This document shows, one piece after another, positions 32,900 through 46,184 of a stretch of 64,000 nt of DNA. Numbering within the stretch: the stretch's first letter is position 1; every line of letters starts with the position of its first letter. The translations under genes and the position numbers were made by a program. The notes under the pieces were generated by a model. The model searched no databases and was not told the DNA's origin. It saw only the letters and a list, made by a program, of their open reading frames with translations. Location of the stretch: positions 19,720,058-19,784,057 of the forward strand of contig CM059576.1 in assembly GCA_030386875.1 (NCBI GenBank), written 5' to 3'. The stretch is from Morinoia aosen (lineage: Eukaryota; Arthropoda; Malacostraca; Amphipoda; Talitridae).

Positions 32900-34045
32900 T
32901 GTCACAACCTACTATCTAACACTGGGGTAACTAATTTAATTTGTAAATATGCCATATCTTCACTTTGTCGTTCCGTATTCTCTTTCTTTTAACACTCAAA
33001 GCATGTTAAGGCTCCGGAAAGCTTACATGTTTCTAAAAGTTCGAAGAAAATACGATGAATGTAAATAAAGAAATCTCTTCGTCTTCCCCAAACCAACACC
33101 AGGACACCATTGTAATTGCAGGTATAAGCAATGGTAATGTGGAGCGATCAACTGAGTGGCTTCCCGCATGATTGAAAAAATCACTAAGTTGAAATGGTTT
33201 TATTTGTGTTTCAAAGATTAAATCTATGGTTTAAATTTTCAAGCAAGTCCTTGAGTATATATTCGCTATATTTTTCTTTATGAAGAAAATTCTTATATCA
33301 ACATAAATTGAAGAACAATTGATGATTATTGAAGACCGCTCCTGTTGCAAAGTCCAATGAATATGAATGCCAAATGACGGTGGGAGAATTCATTCAGCAA
33401 TTCAGGAATGACGGACACTAATAGATGAATTTATTGAGCACATGGAATTACATATGAACTAATGGGAGCGGTGCATAAACTGTCTTATGATATTCAAGAA
33501 TTTGTCACCAAAATGATCTTTTCGTAGAACTATTCTCAAAATTCATCAGTAGGCCCCTACTTCTTTACATTTTTTGTAGGTGAGGAATATGATTCAACTA
33601 TAACATCATTTAAGACTCACATTGAAGAATTTAAATCGCTAATCAAGTCAAATCACTATTTCGAAAATCGTAACACACAAGTAAATTATGTCCCATGTGA
33701 ACAACAAACGGTTAGGTATTTACAACCATGGAGCAGTCATGACATGTGTGTGTAATATCTGTTTCTAAATCCCAGATATGTAACTGAGATGCGCGGGTAG
33801 CGTGTTCATTACGTGCCACGCAGCGATACTGCTCATAATGACACCTTTACGCTATCGTGGGACTCATCAAATGAAAAATTGTGCTTGAACGCGATGTGGT
33901 TCAGGTCGGTTTTGTTCTAACTTAAAATTTTTACCCAACTTTTGAAAATTTGTATTTAACTAATCAGTACTTGAGGGTTGGATCATGATCGTTTTCTGAT
34001 AGATCCCAATTCGTTGAATTGTAAAAACAGTTTGTAAGCATGCGC
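32900..34045. other. No confident gene
   Basis: Sequence following a PBS might be a decayed internal region. A short stretch at about 33585-33700 has an open, acidic frame, but no motif. Nothing else is recognised. Confidence 0.35.
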
Positions 34046-34049
34046 CGGA

Positions 34050-34310
34050 AATAGTTTCCGAGTGTATTAGTATGGACCGGTAAAAGTATTCCCGCTGCTC
34101 TTAATATGCAAAGTATATGTATCAATATTCGCGCAGATAGCAGGTTTAAAAGGAGAAAATTCGGTAATTTCCTCGAATGAAACCTCCAGATGTGGATGAC
34201 AATCAAATACGAGGATATCCATCCCAATAGCGTTCGCGATTAAAATATTGTACATGTGCACTGGTGAAACTCGTATCACAGATTCAGTCATTGAGCATCC
34301 TCATGTACGT
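34050..34310 (-). repeat. Dispersed repeat B, copy 3
   Basis: Longest copy of repeat B, reverse orientation. It reads from TGACTGAATCTGTGATACGA to TCGAGGAAATTACCG and further. The short minus-strand frames come from the repeat itself. Confidence 0.75.
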
Positions 34311-34319
34311 CAGAGAGAG

Positions 34320-35119
34320 AAGGAAAATCGGACACCAAATAAATATAAAAATATATAAACACACCAATGGTAATATTAAGTTAGATATTAATGAAAATGT
34401 TTACCCACATGAGCTATTTCTCCAGTACCGAAAGTTCGGGCAACTTTTCCTCCTCTACAAGCAAGTGAAGAAAGCGGGATATTCATTCATAGCTGTGATA
34501 TATTATCTCATATTCTATTATCATTACTTATCGAGTTAGAAATGACAGCTGAAACTGTCTCATTTAGTTGAAAAATCTTAAATGATTTAATTAAAGCGGT
34601 ATATACGTGATGAGATTAATTACTTTCTCATTACTTGAACACCTGAGAGTGTGTGATGACTGATGATTAGGATTGTGACATTGTATATTGTGCATATGCA
34701 AGAAAAATATACACATGCAAATAAAACTGCATATGCAAATGTATGTATATAAAAAGTGCATATGCATATAAATCTTAATATATGCAAGTGCGTAATGATA
34801 TTACATTTAAAATAATTTATGTGCAAATGGAAAGGTACATGTATGAGAATAAATAAATTATTTCTAAATATAAATTGCATGCGGGAGATGTAGACTGGAA
34901 AGATACGATGACCTCAATATTAACTTTATTACAGAATGAAATTCATTTTAAATTATCTAATGTCAAGTTTGAAAATAGCTTCTATCGCTGAAACTCGCGG
35001 AAGTTTGAAATCCAATATTTCGTTGTGCATTGTGGAAACGTAACTTCACTAAGGCTCTTTATAAAGCAAAATCTGCATGATATCTATATAGGTTTGAAGA
35101 ATTACAGTTTGTTCGATCC
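34320..35119. other. No recognisable gene; TATGCAAAT-rich tract
   Basis: Between about 34690 and 34860 there are repeated words ATATGCAAAT, CATATGCA and TATGCAAG. This is a low-complexity tract with several octamer-like ATGCAAAT sequences. No coding evidence. Confidence 0.5.
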
Positions 35120-36800
35120 CTAAAGCGGATAAAGATAAGCGCTTTCGCGACATTGCGCGTAAATTCAGAGATTATGACGCCCTTGATGCATATTTATTCT
35201 GTATTCCTTGTGGAAAAAAGGTAATTTGGATTAAAAATTACTTAATTTTGCCTATTTTTCTTTATTATGCTCATTGATGAATAATATTTTCGTGGTGGAA
35301 TTTTGAATTGAAGCTGACCAATCTATCATTCAACTATTTATTATACCTAACTAGTACAACCTTACTCCAGATACCAAGCTCCAGGAGATCCTTTGTGGCT
35401 CAACATTTGCTAGCAAGGATACATGTCAGGAACAGAGAGCGTTTGAGGAACAACGATGAAACTGCAGTCACATACTGATCAACCCGGAAAGGAAATCAAC
35501 ACAACCTGGTTCCGGCCAGCAACACTCTGGTCAATCAGATGACAGTCAACCAGCCGCCAGCCAGCCAAACGTCAAGAGATTAGAGTTTTATGAAGATTTA
35601 ACAAAAGCCTTTATAGCAGCAGACATACCTATGAATAAATTAAACAATGAGCAGGTGAATTCCGTCGTAAATAGTAGGCTGGTAGAAACATACCCGACCA
35701 AACAACTTTCAAGAAATATTACGTTGCAGATCTATACAAAGCTTCAGTAAGCAGTATCCCAAAAATAGGCCGCAGGGCAAAAAATTTGGATATCATTGGA
35801 CGAAACAACCGATGTTGAACAGCGTTACATAGCTTGCTTTGTTTTTTCGAGTTCTGGGTGTAGAGTAAGAACGCACGAAATGTTATTTAACGAACATCAC
35901 GGTCTTGCCTGCCGTCAATGATGCAACAATTGCTGCTTTCGTGAATGATTCTATGCCAGATATATACCCTGGACAGATTTCCTACGAGAAAATCCTTATA
36001 GCAAGCACTGATGCCGAACCGTACATGGTTAAGGCAATGCGGGGAATGGCTGCCATGTTCCCCAAGATGATCCACATAACCTGCTTAACACATGCTCTCC
36101 ATATAGATGCAGAGTTATTTCGAACCTGTTACCCAGCTATAAACAGATTAATTTCATCTGCAAACAGTATCTTTGTCAAAGTACCCCAGAGAGTACAAAA
36201 ATTCAAAGAACTCCATCTAAATGTGCCACTTCCACCAACTCCGGTGGTAACAAGATGAGGCACGTGGCTCAGCGCGGCGACGTATTATTCGAAATACTTT
36301 GACGAAATTAATTTTGTTTTACTATGCTTCGATAAAGACGAATCATTATGCGCTGGTGAATGGCAGGAACTCTAACAACAAGTTGATTTAAAACAGCTCT
36401 CACATTTGTTGATGCAAATTTTTCACAATTGTGTTCTGCATAGAGAAGCTTATATCACAAGGTTTACTCATAGCCAAAGCAGTCGACCTGATGATGAAAA
36501 TTGAAGAGAATTTGAGCAAAATATGCGTCAAGAGATTCTATGATAAACTGGCCTCAGTGTTATCAAAAAATGAAGGCTACTCATTGATGAAAGATGTAAG
36601 TGCTGTCTTGAGAGGGAGTTTATCTAAAAAGACTAAGAACAACCCAACCGAATCAACTAAGCATCTGGGCCCATCAGACATGACAGCTTTACTTCACGTC
36701 CCGCTAGTGTCCTGTGACATTTAGAGAGTATTCTCGTAATACAAGAATATATTAGTAGACAACAGAAGGAAATTCATCTTTGAGAATCTGAAATTTACTG
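35120..36800 (+). pseudogene. hAT transposase, broken
   Basis: Plus-strand relic of a hAT-superfamily transposase. In order: an N-terminal BED-like piece (KADKDKRFRDIARKF...CIPCGK, about 35128-35218); a possible intron ending TTACTCCAG at 35373; a segment with WISLDETTDVEQRYIACFVF at about 35790-35850, the conserved start of the catalytic core; a 117-codon open segment at 35905-36258 with MIHITCLTHALHIDAE and VPQRVQKFKE; and the C-terminal dimerisation region near 36700-36790 (LVSCDIERVFS-like, YKNIL.DNRRKF.FENLKF). Stops and shifts interrupt it repeatedly, including TAG and TAA inside the dimerisation motif. It is therefore non-functional. Terminal repeats were not located. Confidence 0.85.
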
Positions 36801-37039
36801 TTTGATTAAGTGCAATCCTCATGTCTAGAATTAAAAGTATGTCACTCATTTTATGTGCTTTCCGTTCTTATTTTTTTATGTTGTGTTCCAATTCTTGTTA
36901 TAGTTTTTGATCTTGGTCTTGATCGTGGGGTTATATGTTTCAATGAAAGTATGAACAAAAATATATTTCATTAACCATTCTAATCTCTCCAATAGTACCT
37001 TTCTCAGCTGTAGGTATCATTCAAATGCACAACCTAATA

Positions 37040-37330
37040 ATGAGTAATAATAATGAAAGCATCTGCGGATGCTTTATTTCCAATTTCAAGCCTGATACAT
37101 ATCACCTTGTACATTGGATTTTCAAATGCCTTATAACTTACACCAGGATGCCATGACGCTTTCCCCCGGTCAAGGCCGGTACCCATTTCAGACACCTGGG
37201 TAGAGTGGGGTATTGTGCTTGGAATTTTTCCCCTATACCCAACAGAGAAAATCGCCACCAGCACCAGGACTCGAACCCGGGTCTGCCTGCACGGAGGCAA
37301 GTTCGATAGTCACACGGCTACGACGAGCAT
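37040..37330 (-). mobile_element. tRNA-derived SINE, copy 1
   Basis: Read on the minus strand: a tRNA-like head with box-A-like GTAGCCGTGTGAC and a good box B (GGGTTCGAGTCC), then a body with AATGGGTACCGGCCTTGACC, CCTGGTGTAAGTTATAAGG and AAATAAAGCATC, ending in ATT repeats. The body is shared with the elements at 42095 and 43210. This is the standard Pol III SINE layout. Confidence 0.85.
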
Positions 37331-37334
37331 AAGG

Positions 37335-40300
37335 CGCATAATATGCAGTGCATATTGTCAAAAGCCTACGCATGAGTGAAATCCGGCTCTCACCCTGTCT
37401 CCATTTTATGCCATGTGTCGCTAATTTCCAGCGACGCATCAAAACTAGACGTATCGTCTTAACAGAATTTAAGGATCTTAAAGAATCCAACACACGCAAC
37501 GAGAAGAGTTTTACTTGATTCACTAAAGATTTACAAGGCCCTTTAGACTTGAAAGGTTCTCGTACCACATGAATTTCGCCTCCTGCTGGGACAAGCAAGG
37601 AACTAATTAAATTAAGCTGAAACAACTGGTACTTTAGAATATTTCAGTAAGTCAATTGGTTTGTGGAATTTTATTTAATGGCTACACCACTCTCCCGTAA
37701 CTGTCCACTGACGGATAGCACAACTGCGCGAATCCCTTCAAGTTAAGAATACCGAGACGTACACAGCGTGCAGTGCACGAGAAGCGGAAGTTTAATGAAT
37801 TCTTGAAAGATTCAGAAAAACCAAGGGCTCGAGCGTTATCCTCGCTGACTAAAATACTGTAGAAACACAGTCTTATTAGGAACTAAGCTCCGTGGTAACA
37901 CGTATGACAAATATTTTACGTAAATTTTACATATTTCAAGGTACGTAATTAAAACCTCGCCTAAAGCTCACCTTCAACATTAATACCATTAGCACTGATA
38001 AGAAGAAGTTGGTTTGGGAAGCTGTTTTAAGAAATTAAGAGGAATTACAGTTGAAGGAACAAATCCTCGGCATATGACAGGTTGAGTTGTTAACGTTAAA
38101 CTAATCATTACGTAAGGCAGGGCCCGAAATAAGTATTTAATTAACTCTCTCTTAATTGAGATGAACTTTCTCGAAAATTAAACATTATAGTAAAATTGTA
38201 TAAGACGAAAGTTACTCGTTAATTGAAGAGGACACAGTCCAACATTTTAAGTTATAAGGTTAAGTTGACGTGACTAGAGTCACTTCAGTTGTGACGTTAA
38301 GGCCTGTTGACACGATCATAGATGAGTAACTTCACCACGCGCGCAGTCACGTACTTGGTCGCGTCAGAGGGTCGATACAGTCATTTCAGAAGTAGCGCAG
38401 AGCTGCTTCTGTAAAATCCTCAAGTCTGCTCCTGCAAGCGATAAAGAGAGGATGTATGAGGGTAGCTCGGCGACAGGCAATGGCGCTTGCACTCTTCTGT
38501 GGCAGTTGTCTTGGCTATAAAGAAGAATCGAAAGAAGAGAAATTTGGGTGAAGCGCTGGCTTCAAAAAAGATCCTTTTTAGGAAGCTACATGACAATTTT
38601 CCTAGAAAACGCGTAGGGAGGGAACAGAGACGATACACACCACCCTCCCCGTTCGGCGACTGGAATGACCATGGAGCTAGGATATGTATATGGAGGAAGC
38701 ATAGTTGATTTCGATCGGGCTCAATTTGGCTGCAAAAGTTGAGACTCGGGCACTGTCAAGGCCCGACACGTCACAATTATGAGCCAATCAACGACGCTTG
38801 ACTGAAGTTGCTCCACCCACCTTCTCTACAACTCCGCCTCTCATTTTCCAAAGCAAGATTAGTACCCCACCTCAAGTCAAAGAGTAAGATGTGCGTGCAA
38901 GTCGCTCTTATTTGTTATAATCAAGGGCCTGTAATCTTTATATGTAGTTTTCAACCCTTAATGTATCTTTGCTAGTAATTTTGAAATTATTAAGTGTCCT
39001 CAAGTGAGGAAACACAATTTATTATCTTTCGCGGAGTCTAAGAATCCCAAATTAACGATTAACGATTATGCGATTTACTCAACAGCTAGAAGAACATTCA
39101 GCGAGCGTGTGCGCACTCTATCATAGTCAGTAGGTAACTGACTTCCGTGCTGACGTCACACTTGCGAGACGGCTATTGGTTACCACAGACATAGGAGAAA
39201 TCTCAAAATCTGGTTCTCTTCACAGACGGCTATGCTCCCTCCATATATACTCCCTCCACGGGAATGACACTGACAAGCCTTGGAATGGATAGCCCAATGA
39301 AGACAAGCATCGTCCGCACTGCCATTAAGGTAGTCATTGCCTCGGAAACGAGAGCAAATGGGCGAGGTTTGAGCCTCCTCTCTTCACTGCTCACGGGCGC
39401 ACTCAATGATCGTGTCAACATGCCTTAAGTCGCCTTCAAAGTTGAAGCGCACAATTGGCTCTTTTCGAAGATTTTCCTTTATTATATTTAAAAACTTTAT
39501 TTATTACTTAACTTCGTTTTACTTTATTAAGAGAAGAGTTAAAAATCGAGCTAGGTTTAAGAAGTGGCAAAGAAGAATAAATAAATGAACGAAATTAAAA
39601 TAATGGCCACTACAAATAATAAATAGGAAACATAAAGCGCAGCCAGTGGAAGATTAACTAGAGAGGCTTCCCAGCAATGCTCTGACGCTAAAAGACCGAT
39701 TCAACGAGTTGCCTCTCAGTCTCCATCAATCTGTGCCGCCTGGCTCTGCCTGCCTTTCGGTGCTTGACCGGGACCTTGGCTCAGACCGTGGCTGTTCTTT
39801 CCTCGTCGGAGCGAAGAATGAGAATACCCAGAGAATGAGAAACCTGTAGTATTTCATCTTGTTTTTCTAAGATTATAGCTTGATTTCCCGCAAATTCTGT
39901 AAGAAACTTGGAAACTAATTCATTTGTTTGGTTTCTAGCAGTCATTTTTATTTTTCCATAACTATTCATTCCTATCGATTACACCGAGCAACACAGCCGT
40001 CCGTCACTCCGATGTAGCAGGAGGAAGCTTGTCGTTATTTTTTTCACTTTTCATGTTGATTTTCCATTTATATTTATAAATTTACCGTAAATAACAAAGA
40101 GAAGTAACACTAACTTTATATGTTAATTAGTTTTCATAAAGAAATTTCAGCTTCATTTGTTGCATCACATAGTGATTTGAACCCTGACTACATAGCGTCA
40201 GATCTGGGTATAAATAAGATCCAAGTCGTCCGAAAATTTACTTTTAAATGCAAATTTACGTGTAACTTATCATCAAAGTCTACGCAGAACAAAGATTTTT

Positions 40301-42090
40301 AAGGAAGTTCGATGTAAATTTGAACAGATGCCACCTTCAGTAAGCAATATACTTAGTCACAATGCGCCCGTAGATCAGCTGATTACCTTTCTTCAAAAAA
40401 TAAATGCATACGACGTGATCTGATACGGGGAACTATTCAAACTCCTAAAATTGCGATTTTTCTCAAGCCAAGCACCACCAAAATTTCCCCGCTAATTGCT
40501 TCTATTGTATGTTCAGTGCGACGTGTCATAATGCGTGAGCCTCTAGCGCCTTGGTGTGGTCTGCCTTAGTCATAATCCCTGAGATTTTCCCGGCCGGCGC
40601 TGTAGGGCCGTCACGACGTCACGAGACCTAGTTCTGCCTCTCATTAATTTGCATTACTGAGGAGACTAAACACTCGTAAGGAGGAATTGGCAAACCTCCA
40701 TGAAATTGTTAAATACGCAAGAAAATTTGAGAAATTACGGGATGACCAAAAATGCACAAATGGTTAAAGTCAATAAACATATACTAAAACAAGGACGGTA
40801 CTCACCGATGTGAAGGGACACGACTTACGCCAGTGCGTTTCTGTGCGCATCTGAATTGATGAGCTGCCTTTACGTTGACGGGTATTTATATATTCCATAT
40901 GAATTTAGCATGATTTTATGATTACGGCAGAGATAATACAACCCGTTACGAGGCCAACACACAATAGACATTGCATAAAAAATGGCGTAAATAAACATGT
41001 CTCAAACAGCCTACCCTCTACAACACTCCAACCCTGCTAACCAAATTGAGAAATTGTACGTGCCTAATTGAAATTTTATTCTTGTTAATCCCGGCCGGCC
41101 AGCCAATTCCCTCACTTTTCCTACACATAAAACATGACAGAATACCCCTTATTTATTGTTGCGTTCAGCAGTACAAGATGTGGTCATAACGTTCGTTCAC
41201 AAGCTCCTTCTCACAGGCACAGCTTCAGTTCAGTTTCTATGAGCTATTCACAGTTTTTAAAATAAGTTATGACGTCCGCCTCCCAAATCTCCACTTCTGA
41301 CTTCTAGCACGTAACCTTCCATTCAAGTCAGACATCTGCGCCTGCAAATAATTTATCACCTCGTTACTTCTTTTAATCGCCAAAATTGTGCTCAAAAATA
41401 TTTTAATCTTTACTTCAATGACTGACATTAAATTTCCATGACATTTATTTCAAAAATATCTTCTCAAAAGGAAATTGCATGTCTTATGAACCAAAATAAT
41501 TCTTACCCTCCCGACTGACGTCGAAACTTAGTTCTTCATTTACTGTACAGTTTGGTTACGATGCTTTCATTTCTGGAAAATTAGACGTGACATTTTTAAT
41601 CTCATTTTTTACTCTACGGGTTCAAAAAACTTATTCAACTTCCTCTATTCGCAAAATGTATTTAATATTTTCACCTTTATTTTTCAGAACGTGATTTTTT
41701 CAGTATAACTTTATTTCCTCCGTCTCCTAATTTGCAACACGTACTCTCTCAGAGCGCTCTCGTTGTACGACTGATTTTATTTCGTTAACTCCACCAAAAC
41801 TGCTCGAAAAGGGCTGACCCTTTTTTCGCGTGCACCAATAGAGCTCTTCTAAATTCAGACGTAAGTGTCCAAAATTCCTCTTGTGTCTTACTTTTTCCAT
41901 TTCATTGGCATTCTGCCCTTTTTGAACCTTCTGTCTCAAAGCATCCGTGCTCCTTATTGGCAGTAAGCCCCTCTGACGAGGACGTGGTCGACTCCTCCCT
42001 CTCTAAGTGCTGCTGAGATCGTAATCAGCGAGTTTCGCCGTTAAAGCTTATCCCTTTCTTTTATTTTCCGACACTCTAACAGGCGGTGTT
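37335..42090. other. No recognisable gene; one inverted repeat pair
   Basis: Almost 5 kb without a convincing gene. A 21-bp inverted pair lies at 38682-38704 (ATATGTATATGGAGGAAGCA) and 39228-39250 (TATGCTCCCTCCATATATAC). It may mark the tips of a non-autonomous DNA element of about 570 bp, without other support. The small open frames carry no motif. Confidence 0.4.
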
Positions 42091-42094
42091 TGTA

Positions 42095-42322
42095 ATTGGA
42101 TTCGAGCTGGCTAGGCTGTTCGCCTCGAGGATGCCCCATAAATTTTGGTGCGCTTGACATCTGCCAATAAACACTGCCCATGCTTTAAATGGGTACCGGC
42201 TTTACGGGGGAACCGTCATGGTGTCCTATATATAGGGTTAGTTATAAGAGATTTGAAAAACCAATGCTAAGATCATATGTATCAGGCTTGATTGGAAATA
42301 AAGCATCCCAAAGATGCCGATG
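42095..42322 (+). mobile_element. tRNA-derived SINE, copy 2
   Basis: Plus orientation. The body matches the other two copies: AAATGGGTACCGGCTTTACG, GGTTAGTTATAAG, TATGTATCAGGCTTGATTGG and AAATAAAGCATCC. The head is more diverged; GGATTCGAGCT is a possible box B. Confidence 0.75.
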
Positions 42323-42324
42323 TT

Positions 42325-43205
42325 AACCTAACCATGGCTCTTCAGAATAGCCTTACCGCAAAATTCTTTCAAAGAACATGTCGACTCGACCAATCTTTGT
42401 ACTGCTGAATGCGAATCTTACAATGTTTTGCAAAACGCGAAGCAAAACCCAATAAAGTACACAATTAAAAATCATGTAGCGAAAAATTGCGTCGAATTCT
42501 CCAAAATACACAATTAAAATTTTCCCTAATTCTCAGAAAAAATTCACACAATCAAATTTTTCCTAACAGGGGCACATAGGCGTTACGCTGGCGACCCTGG
42601 TAAAAACTTTCCTGTAAATTATTATCATTGAACAGAAATTCCCTGAAAGCTTTCCAACCAAGAAAACTGTTTTGAAAACTGCTATAAATACATTTTAACA
42701 AATTTTTCTTTCAACGTACAACTTTTTTAACACTGTTATTCATCTCATTACTGATACAACCAATTTTGATAAGCTTTAAGAATTTTGGGAAAAACTTTTT
42801 CCTCTACCTAATACAGAAACAAAATAAATTATCTATATTCACTGTTAAGTTATTAACTCTTAAAGTTGGGTTTACTTTTTTATGGTTCATACAATAGACA
42901 ATCAACTTTCTGTTAATTTCAAGTGTTCTACATTTTTTAATATCAGTAGTGCGCAATACAGTATCGGGCTCTACACAAAGAGCTCTGGAGTTGGGAATCA
43001 CAGAGCTCGTCGGTTAATTTTCATCACAAAATCAGTATTTGTTTTATTCTTCGCATTTGTGTATTTGACTGCATTGTTCAGACGGTCCTTGCGTGAAGGT
43101 TAGGGTGGTAATCAATTTTTAGTTTTAAATTCATGTTCATCCATCTACTCAGCATTTGTAAAGTTTTCAACACACGCAAGCCAAAAGATTTTCTTTAATA
43201 AATGA
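42325..43205. other. No recognisable gene
   Basis: AT-rich sequence between two SINE copies. Nothing recognised. Confidence 0.4.
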
Positions 43206-43209
43206 TTTA

Positions 43210-43437
43210 AAGAATACTTTATTCCAATCAATCAACCCCGGTACACATTATCTTGGACAATGATGTTTCAAATACCTTATAACTAACACCAGGACGCACT
43301 GACGGAAACCCGTGGTCAAGCCGGTACCCATTTCCGACACCTGGATAGAGTGCGGTTATCACCGATCTGCGCCGGGGTTCGAACTGCCGACACCTTCCCG
43401 TGAAGGGCACGTTCTTAACCACCCGGCCACGGTGACC
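43210..43437 (-). mobile_element. tRNA-derived SINE, copy 3
   Basis: Minus orientation. The head reads GGTCACCGTGGCCGGGTGGT then TAAGAACG, a very tRNA-like 5' end with box A (TGGCCGGGTGG), and box B is AGTTCGAACCC. The body shares ATGGGTACCGGCTTGACC and GTTAGTTATAAGG with copies 1 and 2. Confidence 0.85.
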
Positions 43438-43439
43438 AT

Positions 43440-45085
43440 GCGATGCGATAACGTGGGATATGCTTATTTCCTATCGACTGGGAGATTCTCATTCTTACCT
43501 TTACACTCATTAACTCTCGTACATGTGATTAGTTAGTGATGAGTCCAATTGATTTATCATATTTATAAGATTTTGATTGATAGTGAACTTAGGTGCGACA
43601 TTTTAGTAGTAAATGTACGTGAAATGTTTTCTTCTATTCTTTAGCACTTGGGTTTTGCATTGTACGTTAGGCCATAAAAGTCCAGGTCGATACTATATAG
43701 TTCGGCCTTGCCATTTTTTTTTTAAAAAGTGTAGCTTCATTAGTGCCGTTAGAAAACGGGCGAAAAATAAAGAAACGTACTCTTCCATTCCATGAACTGG
43801 CACTTCACCCACTTCCCAAAATATTATGATAAAAACTTATCTGTAAAGCGAAATAATAATAATGGGGTGACCAATATAGAGACTTGAGTTTTTGTTACTA
43901 ACTGCAAAGAGAGAAAATGTTACAAACTCTGTCTACGGTTGCAGATATCGGACAATTTCTCAAAGTGTACAAATTCGATGCACATTTTGCCCTCGTTTAT
44001 TAATTTCAACTGGAGTTTTTATGATGTATTGGAATTAATTATGTCGTTCATCCTACAATTATTGTTTATTTTAACGCTTTTTCGTACCTATTGTGTTCAC
44101 TTCTTGTTCAACTTACCGACGGTGACCAAATTAATGTTCTTTCAACTAAAATAAATTGATCTTTACGATTTCGTTTGTATTTGAATTGGTAAGACCACTT
44201 TGAGCAGCTCAATATTTTAGTGTCACAGAAAATGATACTTAATGGATATAAATGTCCATTACATAGCGTGACTGGCTCTTTGTTGAACAAACTTTAACTA
44301 AAAGTTTTATACGTTTTGAGACAGGCTAACTAATTCTGATGTTAGGCCCCTAGAATTCTATTTCTAGGCACATTCGAAGAGTTTGATGTACGAAACACTG
44401 ATTCTTTTAAAAAAAACCGTTGGGTAGGATTGTTGACTTCTCCGCAAGGATTTGTGAAACTCCTGGCGTCTCCAGTCGCGTCCAGCAATCATTGCACCGG
44501 CGTTTGAACGCCTCAAGGAATTTGGATACATGGAACCGGCATCATCGCTCTAAAGTGAAGCCAATTTTCAGTAGCTGTAGGCAGACGGCCCCAGATATGG
44601 AGATGGGGCCCAGTTCGCAAGTGGCACTCGGCGTGGAGGGGTGGAGCTTATCCATGCTCCGTTCAAGGACTACTTTCCCTATATGCCGAGCTCGTGTATT
44701 ATACACATGTGCAGTTACTTTCAAAAAATATTCGGACATAAGTTTTCACGTGTACGTACAGAAATTTCATGAATTGCAAACAGTGTTCAGTTCTTGATGT
44801 TGGAGGTGGTGCTACCCCTCCACTTCAACACCACCTCTACACTGAGGCCAAATGCCGGGTGGGCGGGGCTTGGGACGGCACAAGTGGCTTCACTCGCTTG
44901 ACTGGCAAAACATAGCGATGCTGCCTCCATTCCATGAAACCTCCTTGGAACGCCTGCATCGCAACAGACGAGCGTCACGTTGAACATCTTCTACAAATAC
45001 GTAACCTAATTACAGACCCTCGATACTGAAAAAGTATGGCGAATTGATCCAAAAAACTACTGAACTCCAAAGAAAGTTACGCTAG
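43440..45085. other. No recognisable gene
   Basis: No conserved coding sequence. The GC-rich stretch 44420-45000 has short frames on both strands without motif; it may be repeat-derived but has no second copy in the window. Confidence 0.4.
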
Positions 45086-45087
45086 GG

Positions 45088-45260
45088 CAGTGTTTCCCAA
45101 ACTTTTTGCGCTGCGTGCTAAGTTCACGTTTTAGTGGACGATGGGGGTACGCGACATAGCATAAATGTGATAGTTTGCCTTAAACTTCGTTTGGTGTCTA
45201 AAATCGGCAGCTGTACACAGTAATAATTTTCTTCGGCATATTTTAGGTTGAACTAATGTT
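45088..45260 (+). mobile_element. hAT-like terminal sequence (one end only)
   Basis: Starts CAGTGTTTCCCAAACTTTTT, the tip typical of hAT elements and close to the tips of the element at 56710-57688. No opposite tip (..GGAAACACTG) was found downstream, so this is either truncated or its other end has diverged. The end coordinate is nominal. Confidence 0.55.
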
Positions 45261-46110
45261 TAATAGGAAATGTTTTGCGTTGGTTAGAAGGTGAAACATT
45301 GAAGCTTGAGGTATAATTTGATTATCGATAGTTTGAGCCAGCAATATCTAATTCGCGGCTCGCGATGACTCAATTCACGGTTCTCGAAAAATATTTAAAT
45401 TAAATAAACTTTGTATAATATAAATAAATACGCTAAATTGCAGTAGCTGCGGCTCTCTCAATCAATGCGTTCAACCGAAGTTGCTCGCTCACAAAAATTA
45501 GTGAATAATATTGGTTTAAGCCATTCTAGGTACTTAGAACAATGTTAAATTTTCACTGATGAAGCACAAATATGTAAACACGACAGCAAACATGGCGCCG
45601 GTTCATTTAAGCTTAGAGTCGAGAAAAAACACTAGTTTATGGAGCACAATGACAGGCTGTCGTCATAGAAGATGCTTCAAACTGCACCACTGATGGATAT
45701 TTTAGTTTCTACCAACAACACATCGTTGTTTATGCACGAAACTTATTAAAATTGCAAGGCAGATGCCTACGCCAGTTTAAGGCGGTTGCTACCGAAAGAA
45801 TGGTGTGATATCTCGAACGTAAACTGAGGTTGAGTTAAAACTTAATAACTTGTCGGCTACAGCGTTATTCTCCTGGTTTGTATGGCGCACGAAACCGAAA
45901 TATTTCATACCTAGGAACATCTAATTCATTATACCATTCGGAACATGGATTATTACATCCTCAATTCAACCGGACAGTTGAACCGTTCAACGGTCAACCG
46001 TTTCAACATTTTCTCTGAAACATTTGTTATACCTTATTTAGCTCAAGTCCCATTTCAAATGAATTTTGCAAAAATTTTCTATGGGCATGTTGCACAGAAA
46101 ATAAACAGGG

Positions 46111-46181
46111 GGTGCACGACGTACCTCCGTGCACCGAGTTCGGGAATGATATCACCCTCCGGCTGTAGGGTGATATCATTC
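46111..46181. other. Two adjacent perfect hairpins
   Basis: A stem of 8 bp (GGTGCACG / CGTGCACC) at about 46111-46135 is followed by a perfect 15-bp stem, GAATGATATCACCCT (46144-46158) with AGGGTGATATCATTC (46167-46181) and an 8-base loop. No gene, terminator context or tandem family is evident here. Confidence 0.8.
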
Positions 46182-46184
46182 TAC

